Shown: in pieces, positions 31,256 to 40,495 of the stretch
Layout of the letters: each line of letters opens with the position of its first letter
Position numbering within the stretch: the first letter of the stretch is position 1
Assembly: GCF_022698145.1 (NCBI RefSeq)
Contig: NZ_JALDAX010000013.1
Span: 215,943 to 279,942, forward strand
DNA length: 64,000 nt
From: Streptomyces spinosisporus
GTDB taxonomy: Bacteria; Actinomycetota; Actinomycetes; Streptomycetales; Streptomycetaceae
Reading direction: 5' to 3'
Notes under the pieces: generated by a model
What the model saw: only the letters and a program-made list of their open reading frames with translations
What the model was told of the DNA's origin: nothing
Databases searched by the model: none
Position numbers and translations under genes: made by a program

Positions 31256-33220
31256 GTGGCGGCATCACAGGGCGGGCGGCGAAGGCGCGGCGGCAGGATC
31301 ACACCGGAGGTCTCCGAGTCGGAGCAGCTGCTCTTCGGCGGACCCCTGCGCTACGACATGGGCTGGAACCAGCACCGGGACGCCTTTCTCGAACTGAACT
31401 TCCGGGCCATGGTGACCCGGCTGCCGACCCTGCTGAGGTCCAGCTTCGAGCTGGCCTGGCAGGCCGACCGGCGGGCGGCGCGGATCGTGCTGGCCGCCGA
31501 GATCGGCCGGGGCATGGCCCAGGCGGTGAGCCTGCTCGCGGTCAACAGCGTGCTGGGCCGGCTGATCACCGGCGGGGCGATCGAGGACCGGCTGCGCGGT
31601 GCCGTGCCCGCGCTGGTCGCCATGGCCGTCGTCATGCTGTTCGGAACGCTGCTGCGGGCCGCGTCGACGTATGCCACCGGGCGTCTCGAGCCCAAGGTGG
31701 AGCGGGTGGCCACGGAGCTGTATCTGGAGCGGGCGGCGGCCGTGGAGCTGGCCGCGATCGAGGACCACGCCTTCCACAAGCTGCTGGACACCGCGCAGTA
31801 CGGCGCCTCCTCGGCCCGCCGGATGATCTCGTACGCCACGCGCGTGGTGAACGCGGTGATCTCGCTGATCGCGGCGGCGAGCGTGCTGACCGTGCTGCAC
31901 CCGGCGCTGCTCCCGCTGCTCGCGACGATGACGCTGCCCAGCGCGTGGAGCGCGCTGACGAACGCCCGGCGGCGCTACGAGTCCTTCCACATCTGGGTGC
32001 AGCATGCGCGTGCGGGGCATCTGATCAGCGAGCTGCTCACCGAGCCGGCCGCCGCTCCGGAGATCCGGGTGCACGGGGTCGGGCCCTTCCTGCTGCGTCA
32101 TTTCCGCGCGATGTCGGAGGCCGCGGAGGCGGAGCAGACCCGGCTGGCCCGGCTCGCGGCGCGCACCGGGCTGATCGCGTCGGCCTGGACGGGCCTGGCG
32201 ACCATGGCGACGTACGCGACGCTCGGCGGGCTGCTGCTGAGCGGGGCGATGGCGCTGTCGGTGGCGGGGACGGCGGTGATCGCGATCCGCACCGGCTCCT
32301 CCAGCCTGGACAGCCTGGTCCTGGAGATCAACGCGCTCCACGAGGAGGCGCTCTTCGTCGGCGATCTTCAGAAACTTTACGTGGAGGCGGCCGAACGGGC
32401 GATCCCGGTGGGCGGCGACCCGCTGCCGGAGCAGCCCCGTGAGATCCGGTTCGAGAACGTCACCTTCAGCTATCCGGGCGAGTCCGCCCGTCCCGCGCTC
32501 GACGACGTGACGCTCACGGTGCCGCTCGGCGGGATCGTGGCGCTGGTCGGCGAGAACGGCTCCGGCAAGACGACCCTGATCAAGCTGCTCGCGGGCCTGT
32601 ACACGCCGGACGCGGGCCGGATCATGTGGGACGACGTCGACGCGGCGACCGCGGACCGCCACCAGCTGGCGGAGCGGGTCGCGATGCTCGCCCAGGACTT
32701 CAAGCGCTGGCCGTTCACGGCCCGGGTCAATGTCGCCGTGGGCCGCTCGTCCGCGCCGCTGACCGAGGAGCGCATGGCCACCTCGCTCGCCGAGGCCGGG
32801 GCCGAGGACGTGGTGGAGAACCTGCCGCGCGGTCTGGACACCCTGCTGGCCCGGAACTTCAGCGGCGGCCACGAGCTGTCCGGCGGGCAGTGGCAGCGGC
32901 TCGGCATCGCGCGGGCGGCCTACCGGCGGGGCCGGATCCTGGTGGTGGACGAGCCGACGGCGGCCCTGGACGCGCGGGCCGAGCTGGAGGTCTTCGAGAA
33001 GATCCGGGCGCTGGCCTCGGCCGGCCAGACCGTGATCCTCATCACGCACCGGCTGGCGTCCGTACGCCACGCGGATCTGGTGCACGTCCTGGACCGGGGC
33101 CGTCTCGCGGAGTCCGGCACCCCGGAGGAACTGCTGGCGAGCGGTGGCATCTACGCGGAGCTGTACTCGCTCCAGGCCGAGCAGTTCAGGGCGCCCGTGC
33201 CCGCCCCGAAGGCGGGCTGA
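31256..33220 (+). CDS. ABC exporter (fused permease-ATPase)
   Basis: The 654-residue half-transporter has an N-terminal soluble lead (1-60), a type-1 exporter membrane domain with about six TM segments (about 75-355), and a C-terminal ATPase. The ATPase shows Walker A GENGSGKT (432-439), Q-loop AQDFKRWPFTA, signature LSGGQWQR (541 on), Walker B ILVVDEPTAALD and switch ITHRLASVR. It should work as a homodimer, exporting a peptide, lipid or drug; the substrate is unknown. GTG 31256 follows GGGGGG. No precursor or maturation gene lies next to it. Confidence 0.9.
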   Translation: MAASQGGRRRRGGRITPEVSESEQLLFGGPLRYDMGWNQHRDAFLELNFRAMVTRLPTLLRSSFELAWQADRRAARIVLAAEIGRGMAQAVSLLAVNSVLGRLITGGAIEDRLRGAVPALVAMAVVMLFGTLLRAASTYATGRLEPKVERVATELYLERAAAVELAAIEDHAFHKLLDTAQYGASSARRMISYATRVVNAVISLIAAASVLTVLHPALLPLLATMTLPSAWSALTNARRRYESFHIWVQHARAGHLISELLTEPAAAPEIRVHGVGPFLLRHFRAMSEAAEAEQTRLARLAARTGLIASAWTGLATMATYATLGGLLLSGAMALSVAGTAVIAIRTGSSSLDSLVLEINALHEEALFVGDLQKLYVEAAERAIPVGGDPLPEQPREIRFENVTFSYPGESARPALDDVTLTVPLGGIVALVGENGSGKTTLIKLLAGLYTPDAGRIMWDDVDAATADRHQLAERVAMLAQDFKRWPFTARVNVAVGRSSAPLTEERMATSLAEAGAEDVVENLPRGLDTLLARNFSGGHELSGGQWQRLGIARAAYRRGRILVVDEPTAALDARAELEVFEKIRALASAGQTVILITHRLASVRHADLVHVLDRGRLAESGTPEELLASGGIYAELYSLQAEQFRAPVPAPKAG

Positions 33221-33227
33221 GAGCACC

Positions 33228-33413
33228 TCAGGCGATCGCGTCCACGCCCGTGTCCTTGCGGACGATCACCAGGAACATGTCCGTCGCGAGGTCCATGACC
33301 ACCTCGGCGGGCAGCCCTTCCTGCCGTCGCGCATGCGCGAACTCCTCCGCGGGCCAAGAGCCTCGCGGCCCACCTGCGGGAAAGCGTTCGAGCACTGTTC
33401 GCCCGTTCACCAT
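33228..33413 (-). CDS. Small hypothetical protein
   Basis: The 61-residue protein has the sequence pattern VLERFPAGGPRGSWPAEEFAHARRQEGLPAEVVMDLATDMFLVIV. It has no TM segment and one likely helix followed by a strand. A strong GGAGG lies 7 nt before the ATG. It ends 7 bp from the convergent ABC exporter stop. Upstream is a CTCAGT-6-ACTGAG inverted repeat (33476-33493). Function is unknown. Confidence 0.68.
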   Translation of the reverse strand: MVNGRTVLERFPAGGPRGSWPAEEFAHARRQEGLPAEVVMDLATDMFLVIVRKDTGVDAIA

Positions 33414-33577
33414 CTCGCACCTCCAGAAAGCGTCGTCCTGTAGGAGTTAACGCCCAGGAGGGGCCCATCGCCTCGCTCAGTTGCCGTACTGAGACGTAGT
33501 TGACACTTGTTCAGCGCGGAGTGTGAAGGTCCGGTCACTCATTGAAGATCCCGGTCGCTTCGTGACTACTTTCTGTT

Positions 33578-34267
33578 TCATTCCTCGTACTCGTCGTGAT
33601 AGCGGATGCGCGCACTGCCCGCAGGCGCCCCAAGAGCCGACGCGCACCCCTCTGGTTGCTCCCACTCCTCCTGCCGGCCCAGCGCCGTCAGGTCCAGGAG
33701 GCTGGTGGTCGAGCCGAGTCCGTCGAGACCGCGCTCGTACGTCGAGTAGGTGTGGAAGACACGCTCGCCGTCCCGCAGGAAGCAGCTGATGCCGGGCCGC
33801 TCGACCGACTCCCCCGCGCGCTCCAGGGTCACCTCGAAGTCGCGGTTGAAGTCGGTGCCGTACGACGAGTACCAGGGCACCGTCCAGCCCATCCGCGCCT
33901 TGAACGGCAGGATCTTCGTGTACGGCGCCCGGGAGACGGCCGCGAACGTGGTGCCCCTGACCTTGAGATGGGCCAGATGTCCGATCTGGTCGAGAAATCC
34001 CGAACAGCTGCGGCAGCCGGCGTCCCACTCGGGCGCGAACATGAAGTGATAGATGACGCGCTGCGGCCGGCCCTCGAACAGGTCCGGCAGGGTGGCCTTG
34101 CCGTCCCCGCCCTCGAAGACGTACTCCTGGTCGATCTCGACCATGGGCAGCCTGCGCCGCTCGGCGTTCAGCGCGTCCCGCGCGCGCGTGGCCGCCTTCT
34201 CCTTGGCGAGCAACTCCTCGCGTGCGGCATGCCACTGCTCGCGCGGGACGATCTCCGGAAGCGACAT
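33578..34267 (-). CDS. DUF899 (thioredoxin-like) protein
   Basis: DUF899 proteins have a thioredoxin-like fold. The 229-residue product shows the family blocks: EELLAKEKAATRARDALNAERRRLPMVEIDQEYVFEG, LFEGRPQRVIYHFMFAPEWDAGCRSCSGFLDQIG with the CxxC pair (CRSC), and ISCFLRDGERVFHTYSTYERG. The CxxC suggests redox activity, but no reaction is established. GAGGGGCC precedes the ATG. It lies 66 bp downstream of the P450 on the same strand, so they may share a transcript. Confidence 0.88.
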   Translation of the reverse strand: MSLPEIVPREQWHAAREELLAKEKAATRARDALNAERRRLPMVEIDQEYVFEGGDGKATLPDLFEGRPQRVIYHFMFAPEWDAGCRSCSGFLDQIGHLAHLKVRGTTFAAVSRAPYTKILPFKARMGWTVPWYSSYGTDFNRDFEVTLERAGESVERPGISCFLRDGERVFHTYSTYERGLDGLGSTTSLLDLTALGRQEEWEQPEGCASALGAPAGSARIRYHDEYEE

Positions 34268-34333
34268 GGCCCCTCCTGTGCAACGGTCCGTCGGGGGTGG
34301 TGACCGACCGGAGGGGCGAAACTCATCGCTGCC

Positions 34334-35515
34334 TCAGAAATTTTTCTGCGCGTACGTCACCGGCAGCGCGACCAGGCCGCGGGCGCGCAGCGAGCGGCGC
34401 CACCGCAGCTCTCCTTCGCCGAGGGCGAGTTCGGGGAAGCGTTCGAGGAGGGCGGCGAGCGCGATCTCCGTCTCGGTGCGGGCGAGCGGCGCGCCCAGGC
34501 AGTAGTGGATGCCGTGGCCGAGGGCGAGATGGCCGGAGGCGTCGCGGGTGAGGTCGAGGCGGTCGGGCTCGGGGAAGCGGGCCGGGTCGCGGTTGGCGGC
34601 GGACGGGGAGACCCAGACCGTCTCGCCGGCCGGGATGGTGACACCCGCGATCGTGACGTCCTCGACCGGGAAGCGCCGGATGGCGAACAGGGCGGGCCCT
34701 TCGTAGCGGATGAACTCCTCGACGGCATTGGCGAGTTGTGCGGGGTCCTCGCGGACGGCGGCGAGCTGTTCGGGGTGCTGGAGCAGGGCGAGCACGGAGT
34801 TGCCGATGAGCTGGACCGTGTTCTCGTACCCGGCGAAGAGGATGAGGAAGGCCAGCGACATCAGCTCGTCCTCGCTGAGCCGGTCGCCCTCGTCGCGTAC
34901 GGCGATCAGGTCGGACAGCAGGTCGTCGGCGGGCTCGGCGCGCTTGGCGGCCAGCAGTTCGGTGAAGAAGCCGAGCATGGCCGCGACCGCTTCCCGGGCG
35001 GCGCCCGGCCGTGCCGGGTCCGGTGTGATGAGCGTGTCGGTCCACTCGCGGAAGTCCCTGCGGTGGCCGGCCGGGATGCCGAGCAGGTCGCAGATGACGG
35101 TGATGGGCAGGGGCGCGGCGTAGGCGGCGACCAGGTCGGCGGTGCCGTGCGTGCCGAGGGCGTCGAGGAGGCGGTCCGCGGTCTCCCGAACGGGTGTGCG
35201 CAGTTGCTGGACCCGGCGCGGGGTGAAGGCACGGCCGACCAACCGCCGGACCCGGGTGTGGTCCGGCGGGTCCATGTTCAGGAGGTTGGCGTCGAGGGCG
35301 GGCGGCAGGGAGAAGCCCTTGTACGTCCCCGCCGTCGCATGCCGTTTGTCCAGGGACAGCCGCGGATCGGCGAGCGCGGCGCGGACGTCGTCGTAGCGCG
35401 TGACGATCCAGGCGGGCGTACCGTCCGGTCCGGTGATGCGGTGCACTGGCGCGCTCTCGCGCAGGCGCCGGTACACGTCGTACGGGTGGTCGAGGAGGCC
35501 GTCGGCGGGGTCCAT
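34334..35515 (-). CDS. Cytochrome P450
   Basis: This is a soluble bacterial P450 of 393 residues. Heme ligand Cys339 is in ALGHGIHYCLGAPLAR, ExxR is in EEFIRY, and the I-helix is at 228-233 (AGYENT). The usual acid-alcohol pair of the I-helix (E/D-T) is E231-N232 here, and the first Phe of the heme motif is Leu. Both deviations occur in active P450s but can alter oxygen activation. Redox partners are not encoded nearby and the substrate is unknown. It ends 66 bp before DUF899 and starts 16 bp after the 71-residue membrane protein. Confidence 0.93.
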   Translation of the reverse strand: MDPADGLLDHPYDVYRRLRESAPVHRITGPDGTPAWIVTRYDDVRAALADPRLSLDKRHATAGTYKGFSLPPALDANLLNMDPPDHTRVRRLVGRAFTPRRVQQLRTPVRETADRLLDALGTHGTADLVAAYAAPLPITVICDLLGIPAGHRRDFREWTDTLITPDPARPGAAREAVAAMLGFFTELLAAKRAEPADDLLSDLIAVRDEGDRLSEDELMSLAFLILFAGYENTVQLIGNSVLALLQHPEQLAAVREDPAQLANAVEEFIRYEGPALFAIRRFPVEDVTIAGVTIPAGETVWVSPSAANRDPARFPEPDRLDLTRDASGHLALGHGIHYCLGAPLARTETEIALAALLERFPELALGEGELRWRRSLRARGLVALPVTYAQKNF

Positions 35516-35531
35516 GGGGCCAGCGTAGGGG

Positions 35532-35747
35532 TCAGGGGCTGTCCAATTGCGCTACGCCCTGCGCGAGTTGACCCAGCACGTCGAAGATCCACCGGCCGAA
35601 GGGGGTCGGCGCGATCAGCACGCCGAGGGCGAGGGCGAGCCAGACGGTCAGCCATGCGTCGGAACGGGTGCGGGCCAGCGGCTTTCGGCGTGCCCGCAAG
35701 AAGACGACGACAGCGAGCAGCACCGCCACATCGATCGTGAGCTCCAT
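35532..35747 (-). CDS. Small two-TM membrane protein
   Basis: The 71-residue protein has two hydrophobic segments (IDVAVLLAVVVFLRA, then TVWLALALGVLIAP) separated by a basic loop (RRKPLARTRSD). GGGAGG stands 7 nt upstream of the ATG. It lies 16 bp before the P450 gene on the same strand, so cotranscription is likely. No family is recognised. Confidence 0.65.
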   Translation of the reverse strand: MELTIDVAVLLAVVVFLRARRKPLARTRSDAWLTVWLALALGVLIAPTPFGRWIFDVLGQLAQGVAQLDSP

Positions 35748-35862
35748 CGGCCGGCCTCCCGTCTGACGAGAATTCCCGGCCTTCCTGTGTACCGTGAAAT
35801 TACTGGGCGCGACGGCCCGGTCACCGCTGGTTGGCGTCAAAGCACTTGTCTGCGACCGGTTT

Positions 35863-37215
35863 TCAGGTCTTGTAATCCTGGATGCGGCGGCCATGGCCGC
35901 GGTCGACGAGTGCGGGCAGCCGCTCCCCCAACTCCCGTACGACCGAAGGGACATCGAGGGTGAGGAGCTCCCGGTCGCGCATCAGGACCCGTCCGTCGAC
36001 GATCGTGGTGCGGACGTCGGAGGAGCGCGCGCTGTGGACGAGGGTGGCGGCGAGGTCGTGGACGGGCTGGGTGTGGGGGCCGGTGAGGTCGACGAGGACG
36101 ATGTCCGCGCGCCGGCCGGGGGCGAGGGTGCCGAGAGTGTCGCCGAGGCCGACGGCCCGGGCGCTCTGCAGCGTTGCGTGGTGCAGGGCTTGACGTGCCG
36201 TCAGCCAGCGGGGGTCGCCCGTCGTGGACTTCTGGATGAGCGCGGTCAGCGCCATCGACTCCCATACGTCGAGGGAGTTGTTGGAGGCCGCCCCGTCCGT
36301 CGCGAGGCCCACGGGGACGCCGATGTCCCGCAGCGCGCGGACCGGAGTGGTCGTGGGCCAGGCGAACTTGAGGTAGCCGCGGGGCGCGGAGGCGACGGCC
36401 ACTCGTCCGCCGGCGTTCTCGAGGAGCGGCAGGTCCCGTTCGAGGATGCCGGTACCGTGCGCGATCAGGACGTCGGTGTCCAGGATGCCGGTGCGCCCGA
36501 GTACCTCGATCGGGGTGACACCGTGCCGGTCGAGGCTGACGTCGGTCTGGTCGCGGTTCTCGGCGGCGTGGAGATGGACGGGCAGACCGTGCTCCCGGGC
36601 GAGGGCCGCGGTGGCGGCGAGGTCGGCGTCGTCGACGGTGTAGGGAGCGTGCGGGGCGAGCGCCGTGGTGATGCGACCGCCGGCGCCACACCGGTGCCGT
36701 AGCGCGAACTCCAGGGATTTCTCCCGGCCTTGGGGACCCTGGGAGGAGAAGTACGCCTCTCCGAGGTGGGCGCGCATCCCGCACTCCTCGACGACGGCGG
36801 CGACCGCGTCCATGGCGAAGTAGTGGTCGGCGAAGCAGGTGACCCCGCCGCGGATCATTTCCGCGCAGGCGAGCCGCGCCCCCAACTCCACGTCCCGCTC
36901 GGTGAGGTTGGACTCGATCGGCCAGACGACGTCGTTGAACCACTCCTCGGTGGGCAGGTCCTCGGCGACGCCGCGCAGCGCGACCATCGGCGCGTGGGTG
37001 TGGCAGTTGATCAGGCCGGGCATCGCGACCTGGCCGCGCCCGTCGATGCGTTCGGCCGCGTCGAGGTGCCGCACCGCGGCGGCGGTCGTCACGGCGTCGA
37101 CGAGCCCGTCGCGCACGACGACGGCCGCGTTCTCCGCGAATCCGGGCCGTTCCTGCTCGTCGTGCACGAGGACGGTGCAGCCGGTGATGACGAGATCGGC
37201 GGGAGAGTCGGTCAT
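35863..37215 (-). CDS. Amidohydrolase family protein (chlorohydrolase / SAH-deaminase-like)
   Basis: The 450-residue protein belongs to the TrzN/AtzA/MtaD branch of metal-dependent amidohydrolases. Metal-site residues are visible: His72 and His74 in INCHTHAPMVALRG, the His of PVHLHAAENRDQTD, the His of LIAHGTGI and the Asp of GLATDGAASNNSLD. The HTHAPM and HAAE motifs are typical of S-adenosylhomocysteine/5'-methylthioadenosine deaminases, though substrate cannot be fixed. Flanking beta-strand regions at both ends form the composite barrel. It stands alone, divergent from the nuclease-family gene. Confidence 0.88.
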   Translation of the reverse strand: MTDSPADLVITGCTVLVHDEQERPGFAENAAVVVRDGLVDAVTTAAAVRHLDAAERIDGRGQVAMPGLINCHTHAPMVALRGVAEDLPTEEWFNDVVWPIESNLTERDVELGARLACAEMIRGGVTCFADHYFAMDAVAAVVEECGMRAHLGEAYFSSQGPQGREKSLEFALRHRCGAGGRITTALAPHAPYTVDDADLAATAALAREHGLPVHLHAAENRDQTDVSLDRHGVTPIEVLGRTGILDTDVLIAHGTGILERDLPLLENAGGRVAVASAPRGYLKFAWPTTTPVRALRDIGVPVGLATDGAASNNSLDVWESMALTALIQKSTTGDPRWLTARQALHHATLQSARAVGLGDTLGTLAPGRRADIVLVDLTGPHTQPVHDLAATLVHSARSSDVRTTIVDGRVLMRDRELLTLDVPSVVRELGERLPALVDRGHGRRIQDYKT

Positions 37216-37352
37216 CCCGCCAACGTACGACGTGGTCCTCGGGCCGTGTGAGCCGAACCGCGCATCCTGTCCCGGCTCTGTCGCGAATTCGGTCGGAGCG
37301 GCACTCTGGCGTCACCGCAGCTCGCCCTGCCGCTTCCGGAAAGGGGCCCGGC

Positions 37353-38318
37353 ATGCTCCTCGGCACCTGGAACCTGGAGAACCTCTACCGGCCGGGCGGC
37401 CCCTTCGGCCCGAAGGACAAGGCCGCCTACGAGTCCAAGCTCGCCGCCCTCGCGGTTGTGATCACCGCCCTCGACCCGGCGCTGCTCGGCGTGCAGGAGG
37501 TGGGCGAGCCCGAGGCGCTGCGGGACCTGGCCGGGATGCTGGACGGCGACTGGCACACGGTGCTGTCCGAGCACCCGGACGGCCGGGGCATCAGGGTCGG
37601 CTTCCTCAGCCGTACCCGGCCGCGGGTCCTGGCCGACACCAACGCCTTCCCCGCCGCGCTGCGTGCCGTGCAGGAGGACGACTCCGGTGCGGGGGTCTCG
37701 GCGGCCGGGCGCGGTTTCCTGGCCGTGGAGACCGAGACCGACGCCGGCGCGCTGAGGGTGGCCGTGGCCCATCTCAAGTCGAAGCTGCTGTCGTATCCGG
37801 GCAACCGCTTCTTCCCCCGCGACGAGGGCGAGCGCGCCCGCTACGGCGCCTACGCCCTCTACCGGCGGGCCGCCGAGGCGACGACCCTGCGCGCCCTGGC
37901 CGATGTCCTGCTGGACGGGGACGGACGCGAGCGGGACGTCGCCGTGCTGGGTGACCTGAACGACGAGGTGCAGGCGGCGACGACGCAGATCCTGCTCGGC
38001 CCGCCGGGCTCCGAGATCGGCACGGCGGGCTACGACCGCCCGGACAAGGGCGACGCGGCGCGGCTGTGGGACGTGGCCCCGCTGATCCCCGCCGAACAGC
38101 GCTACTCCCGCGTCAACTCCGGGCGCCGCGAGCTGATCGACCACATCCTGGTGAGCCGTCGACTGGTCCGGCGGGTGACGCAGGCCGGGACGGGTGTGCC
38201 CGGTGACGGCGCGCTGCGGCTGCCGTCCGTGGGCGTCGATCCGGCGGAGCGCCGCGGGGCGGCGGGGTCGGACCACGCGCCGGTGTGGATACGCGTGGGG
38301 CAGCAGGACCGGACGTAG
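37353..38318 (+). CDS. Endonuclease/exonuclease/phosphatase family protein
   Basis: The 321-residue protein has the DNase I/EEP fold motifs in order: TWNLENL (Asn, metal region), LLGVQEVGEPE (catalytic Glu), VAVAHLKSK (His), VLGDLNDE (Asp/Asn), LIDHILVS and the C-terminal GSDHAPVWI (catalytic Asp-His). No signal peptide is seen. The family includes nucleases and phosphodiesterases acting on DNA, lipids or small molecules, so the substrate is open. AAGGGG precedes the ATG. Confidence 0.9.
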   Translation: MLLGTWNLENLYRPGGPFGPKDKAAYESKLAALAVVITALDPALLGVQEVGEPEALRDLAGMLDGDWHTVLSEHPDGRGIRVGFLSRTRPRVLADTNAFPAALRAVQEDDSGAGVSAAGRGFLAVETETDAGALRVAVAHLKSKLLSYPGNRFFPRDEGERARYGAYALYRRAAEATTLRALADVLLDGDGRERDVAVLGDLNDEVQAATTQILLGPPGSEIGTAGYDRPDKGDAARLWDVAPLIPAEQRYSRVNSGRRELIDHILVSRRLVRRVTQAGTGVPGDGALRLPSVGVDPAERRGAAGSDHAPVWIRVGQQDRT

Positions 38319-38343
38319 CAACTCCCGTGCCCTTCCCGGGAGT

Positions 38344-39117
38344 TCACTCTGCCGTGACCCGGATCTTGGACTGTCCGTGCGGGAGTTCCTCCCAGTCGGC
38401 CATGAAGCGGGCCCGCAGCCCGTGCTTCTCGGCCAGCGCGATCAGGGTCTCCGTGCGGTAGTAGAAGTCCTCCCGCAGCACATGGTGTTCCTCCCCCTCC
38501 GTGCGGTCGAAGGTGAAGTCGAACCAGCCGCCCGGTGCGAGCACCCGGCCCACATGGGTCAGGCACTCCTCGATGACGGAGAGCGGCGAGTGTGAGAAGA
38601 CGCTGTGCGCGTGGACGACGTCGAAGTGGGCGTCGGGCAGGAAGGCGAACGTCAGGTCCCGCACGGGGGTCAGGCACGGCAGCCGCTTCTGCAGGCCCAT
38701 GTCCACGACGGTGTCCTGCGCCGCGAACAGGATGTCGGGGGAGATGTCGATGCCGTAGTAGTGCCCGGGCTCCAGATGGCGGATGAAGCGCCAGCCGCCC
38801 CGCAGGTTGCCGCAGCCGATCTCCAGCATGCGGTGCTCGGGGCGCAGACCGTGGCCGATCAGGTAGTCGAACTGCATCGCGCCCAGCGCCATCCAGCGCT
38901 CCCGGTTGCGGCTGCCGACCGCAGCGTCCGGGTCGGCGCGGGTGTCGGAGCGCATCACGGCCCGGTAGTAGGAGATGTGGTCGGGGTGGCGGCGGCCGAG
39001 CCACCAGTCCCGCGTGGAGCGGGCCAGATGGCGGGGCACCCGGTCGGGGTGGCGCAGGGCGTAGGCGACGCGGTGGCCGAGGGCGGCGCGGTTGGCGGTG
39101 AGGTTCTTGGCGGGCAT
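38344..39117 (-). CDS. Class I SAM-dependent methyltransferase
   Basis: The 257-residue protein has an N-terminal helical stretch with basic residues (AYALRHPDRVPRHLARSTRDWWLGRRHPDHI) and then the SAM fold: motif I MLEIGCGNLRGGWRFI, YYGIDISPDIL, AHFDVVHAHSVFSHSPLSVI and APGGWFDFTFDRTEG. Similar proteins occur near glycan and secondary-metabolite genes; the acceptor is not known. It converges on the EEP gene with a 25-bp gap and has GGAAGGA upstream of the ATG. Confidence 0.85.
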   Translation of the reverse strand: MPAKNLTANRAALGHRVAYALRHPDRVPRHLARSTRDWWLGRRHPDHISYYRAVMRSDTRADPDAAVGSRNRERWMALGAMQFDYLIGHGLRPEHRMLEIGCGNLRGGWRFIRHLEPGHYYGIDISPDILFAAQDTVVDMGLQKRLPCLTPVRDLTFAFLPDAHFDVVHAHSVFSHSPLSVIEECLTHVGRVLAPGGWFDFTFDRTEGEEHHVLREDFYYRTETLIALAEKHGLRARFMADWEELPHGQSKIRVTAE

Positions 39118-39292
39118 GGCGGTGCGGTCCTTCCGAGGCGGGGTGGGGGCTCTGCGGTGCTGTTCAAAGCCTCGGTGCGGGAGCACGGTGTTCGGCTCGC
39201 CCGACCGGCGCGTGTCCGCGTGCGGTCCGGGTGATCACGATGTCAGCCGATCGGTTGATGCGATCCGCTGCCGGGCGCGTTAGACACGGAGC

Positions 39293-40495
39293 ATGCAGAA
39301 CACCACCGAGGCGGACGAGCACCGGCTGAACGCGGTCGTGCATGCCGCGTTCTTCCTTCTACTGTGCTCCTCCTTCGCACGCTTCCTGACCCACGACCGG
39401 GGCGGGGCACGTACGGGCTGGATGGTGGCGCTGTTCGCCGCGTTCTTCCTGCTCTACGTCCTCGGCCAGGTCGTGGCCCCGCCCCCGCGCGCCGGCACCC
39501 CGCCCGGGGCGCGCCATCTGATCTGGCTGGGTTCGGTGTCCGCGGTGTGGGTCGCCCTGCTGGCCCTCGCCCCGAGCGCCACCTGGTGCGCGATGCCGCT
39601 GCTGTTCGCCGGCCTGTACGCGCTGCCGCCGCGGATCGCGGTGCCGCTGGCCGGCGTGCTGACCGTGCTGGTGGTGATCTCCGAGGTGCGAGTGGCGGAC
39701 GGTCCGCTCAACCCCAACATGATCGTGGCCCCGCCGGCCGTGGCCGCGGTCGCCACCGCCGTCTTCGTCCATCTCCAGCGCCAGGCGGCACGCCAGCGCG
39801 CGATCGTCGAGGACCTGGTGCGCACCCGGCGCGACCTGGCGGCGACCGAACGACGCGCGGGCGTCCTGGCAGAGCGGCAGCGACTGTCGTCGGAGATCCA
39901 CGACACCCTCGCGCAGAGCCTGTCCAGCCAGCAGATGCTGCTGCAGGCGGCGGAGCGCGTGTGGGAGACGGACCCGGACGCGGCCCGCCAACACGTCGGC
40001 AGGGCGGCCGAGATCACCTCGCGCGGGCTGGCCGACGCCCGCCGTCTCGTCCACGACCTGGCACCCGCCGACCTCGCGGAGCAGCCCCTGCAGGCGGCGC
40101 TGCGCGCGCTCGCCGAGCGGGAGACAGGGCCCGGTCTGACGGTCGGCTTCCGGCTCGACGGCGACCCCGGCCCGCTCCCGGACCGCGTCCAGGCCGCCCT
40201 GCTGCGCATCGCCCAGGGCGCCCTGGCCAACGTACGCGAACACTCCGCGGCCACCCGTGCCGCACTGACCCTGACCTGTCTGGACGACCAGATCTCGCTG
40301 GACGTGGCGGACAACGGGCGGGGCTTCGTGGCGGACGCCGTGCCCGCTCCCGGACGCAACCGCGGCCACGGTCTGCCGGCCATGCGCATCAGGGCCGGTC
40401 AGTCGGGCGGCACGCTCACCGTGGAGTCGGCACCGGGCGAGGGCACGGTCGTCTCGGCCGCGATTCCGCTGGCCCCGCAGGAGGTGGCCTCGTGA
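39293..40495 (+). CDS. Sensor histidine kinase (NarL-type, HisKA_3)
   Basis: The 400-residue kinase has four to five TM segments in its first about 150 residues, no large extracytoplasmic domain, a short coiled linker, the dimerisation/phospho-acceptor motif with His203 in RLSSEIHDTLAQSLSS, and a C-terminal HATPase (N-box QGALANVREHS, G1 DVADNGRGF, G2 GHGLPAMRIRA). It phosphorylates the response regulator encoded directly downstream (GTGA overlap). The signal is unknown; the compact membrane sensor suggests an envelope or membrane cue. Confidence 0.92.
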   Translation: MQNTTEADEHRLNAVVHAAFFLLLCSSFARFLTHDRGGARTGWMVALFAAFFLLYVLGQVVAPPPRAGTPPGARHLIWLGSVSAVWVALLALAPSATWCAMPLLFAGLYALPPRIAVPLAGVLTVLVVISEVRVADGPLNPNMIVAPPAVAAVATAVFVHLQRQAARQRAIVEDLVRTRRDLAATERRAGVLAERQRLSSEIHDTLAQSLSSQQMLLQAAERVWETDPDAARQHVGRAAEITSRGLADARRLVHDLAPADLAEQPLQAALRALAERETGPGLTVGFRLDGDPGPLPDRVQAALLRIAQGALANVREHSAATRAALTLTCLDDQISLDVADNGRGFVADAVPAPGRNRGHGLPAMRIRAGQSGGTLTVESAPGEGTVVSAAIPLAPQEVAS

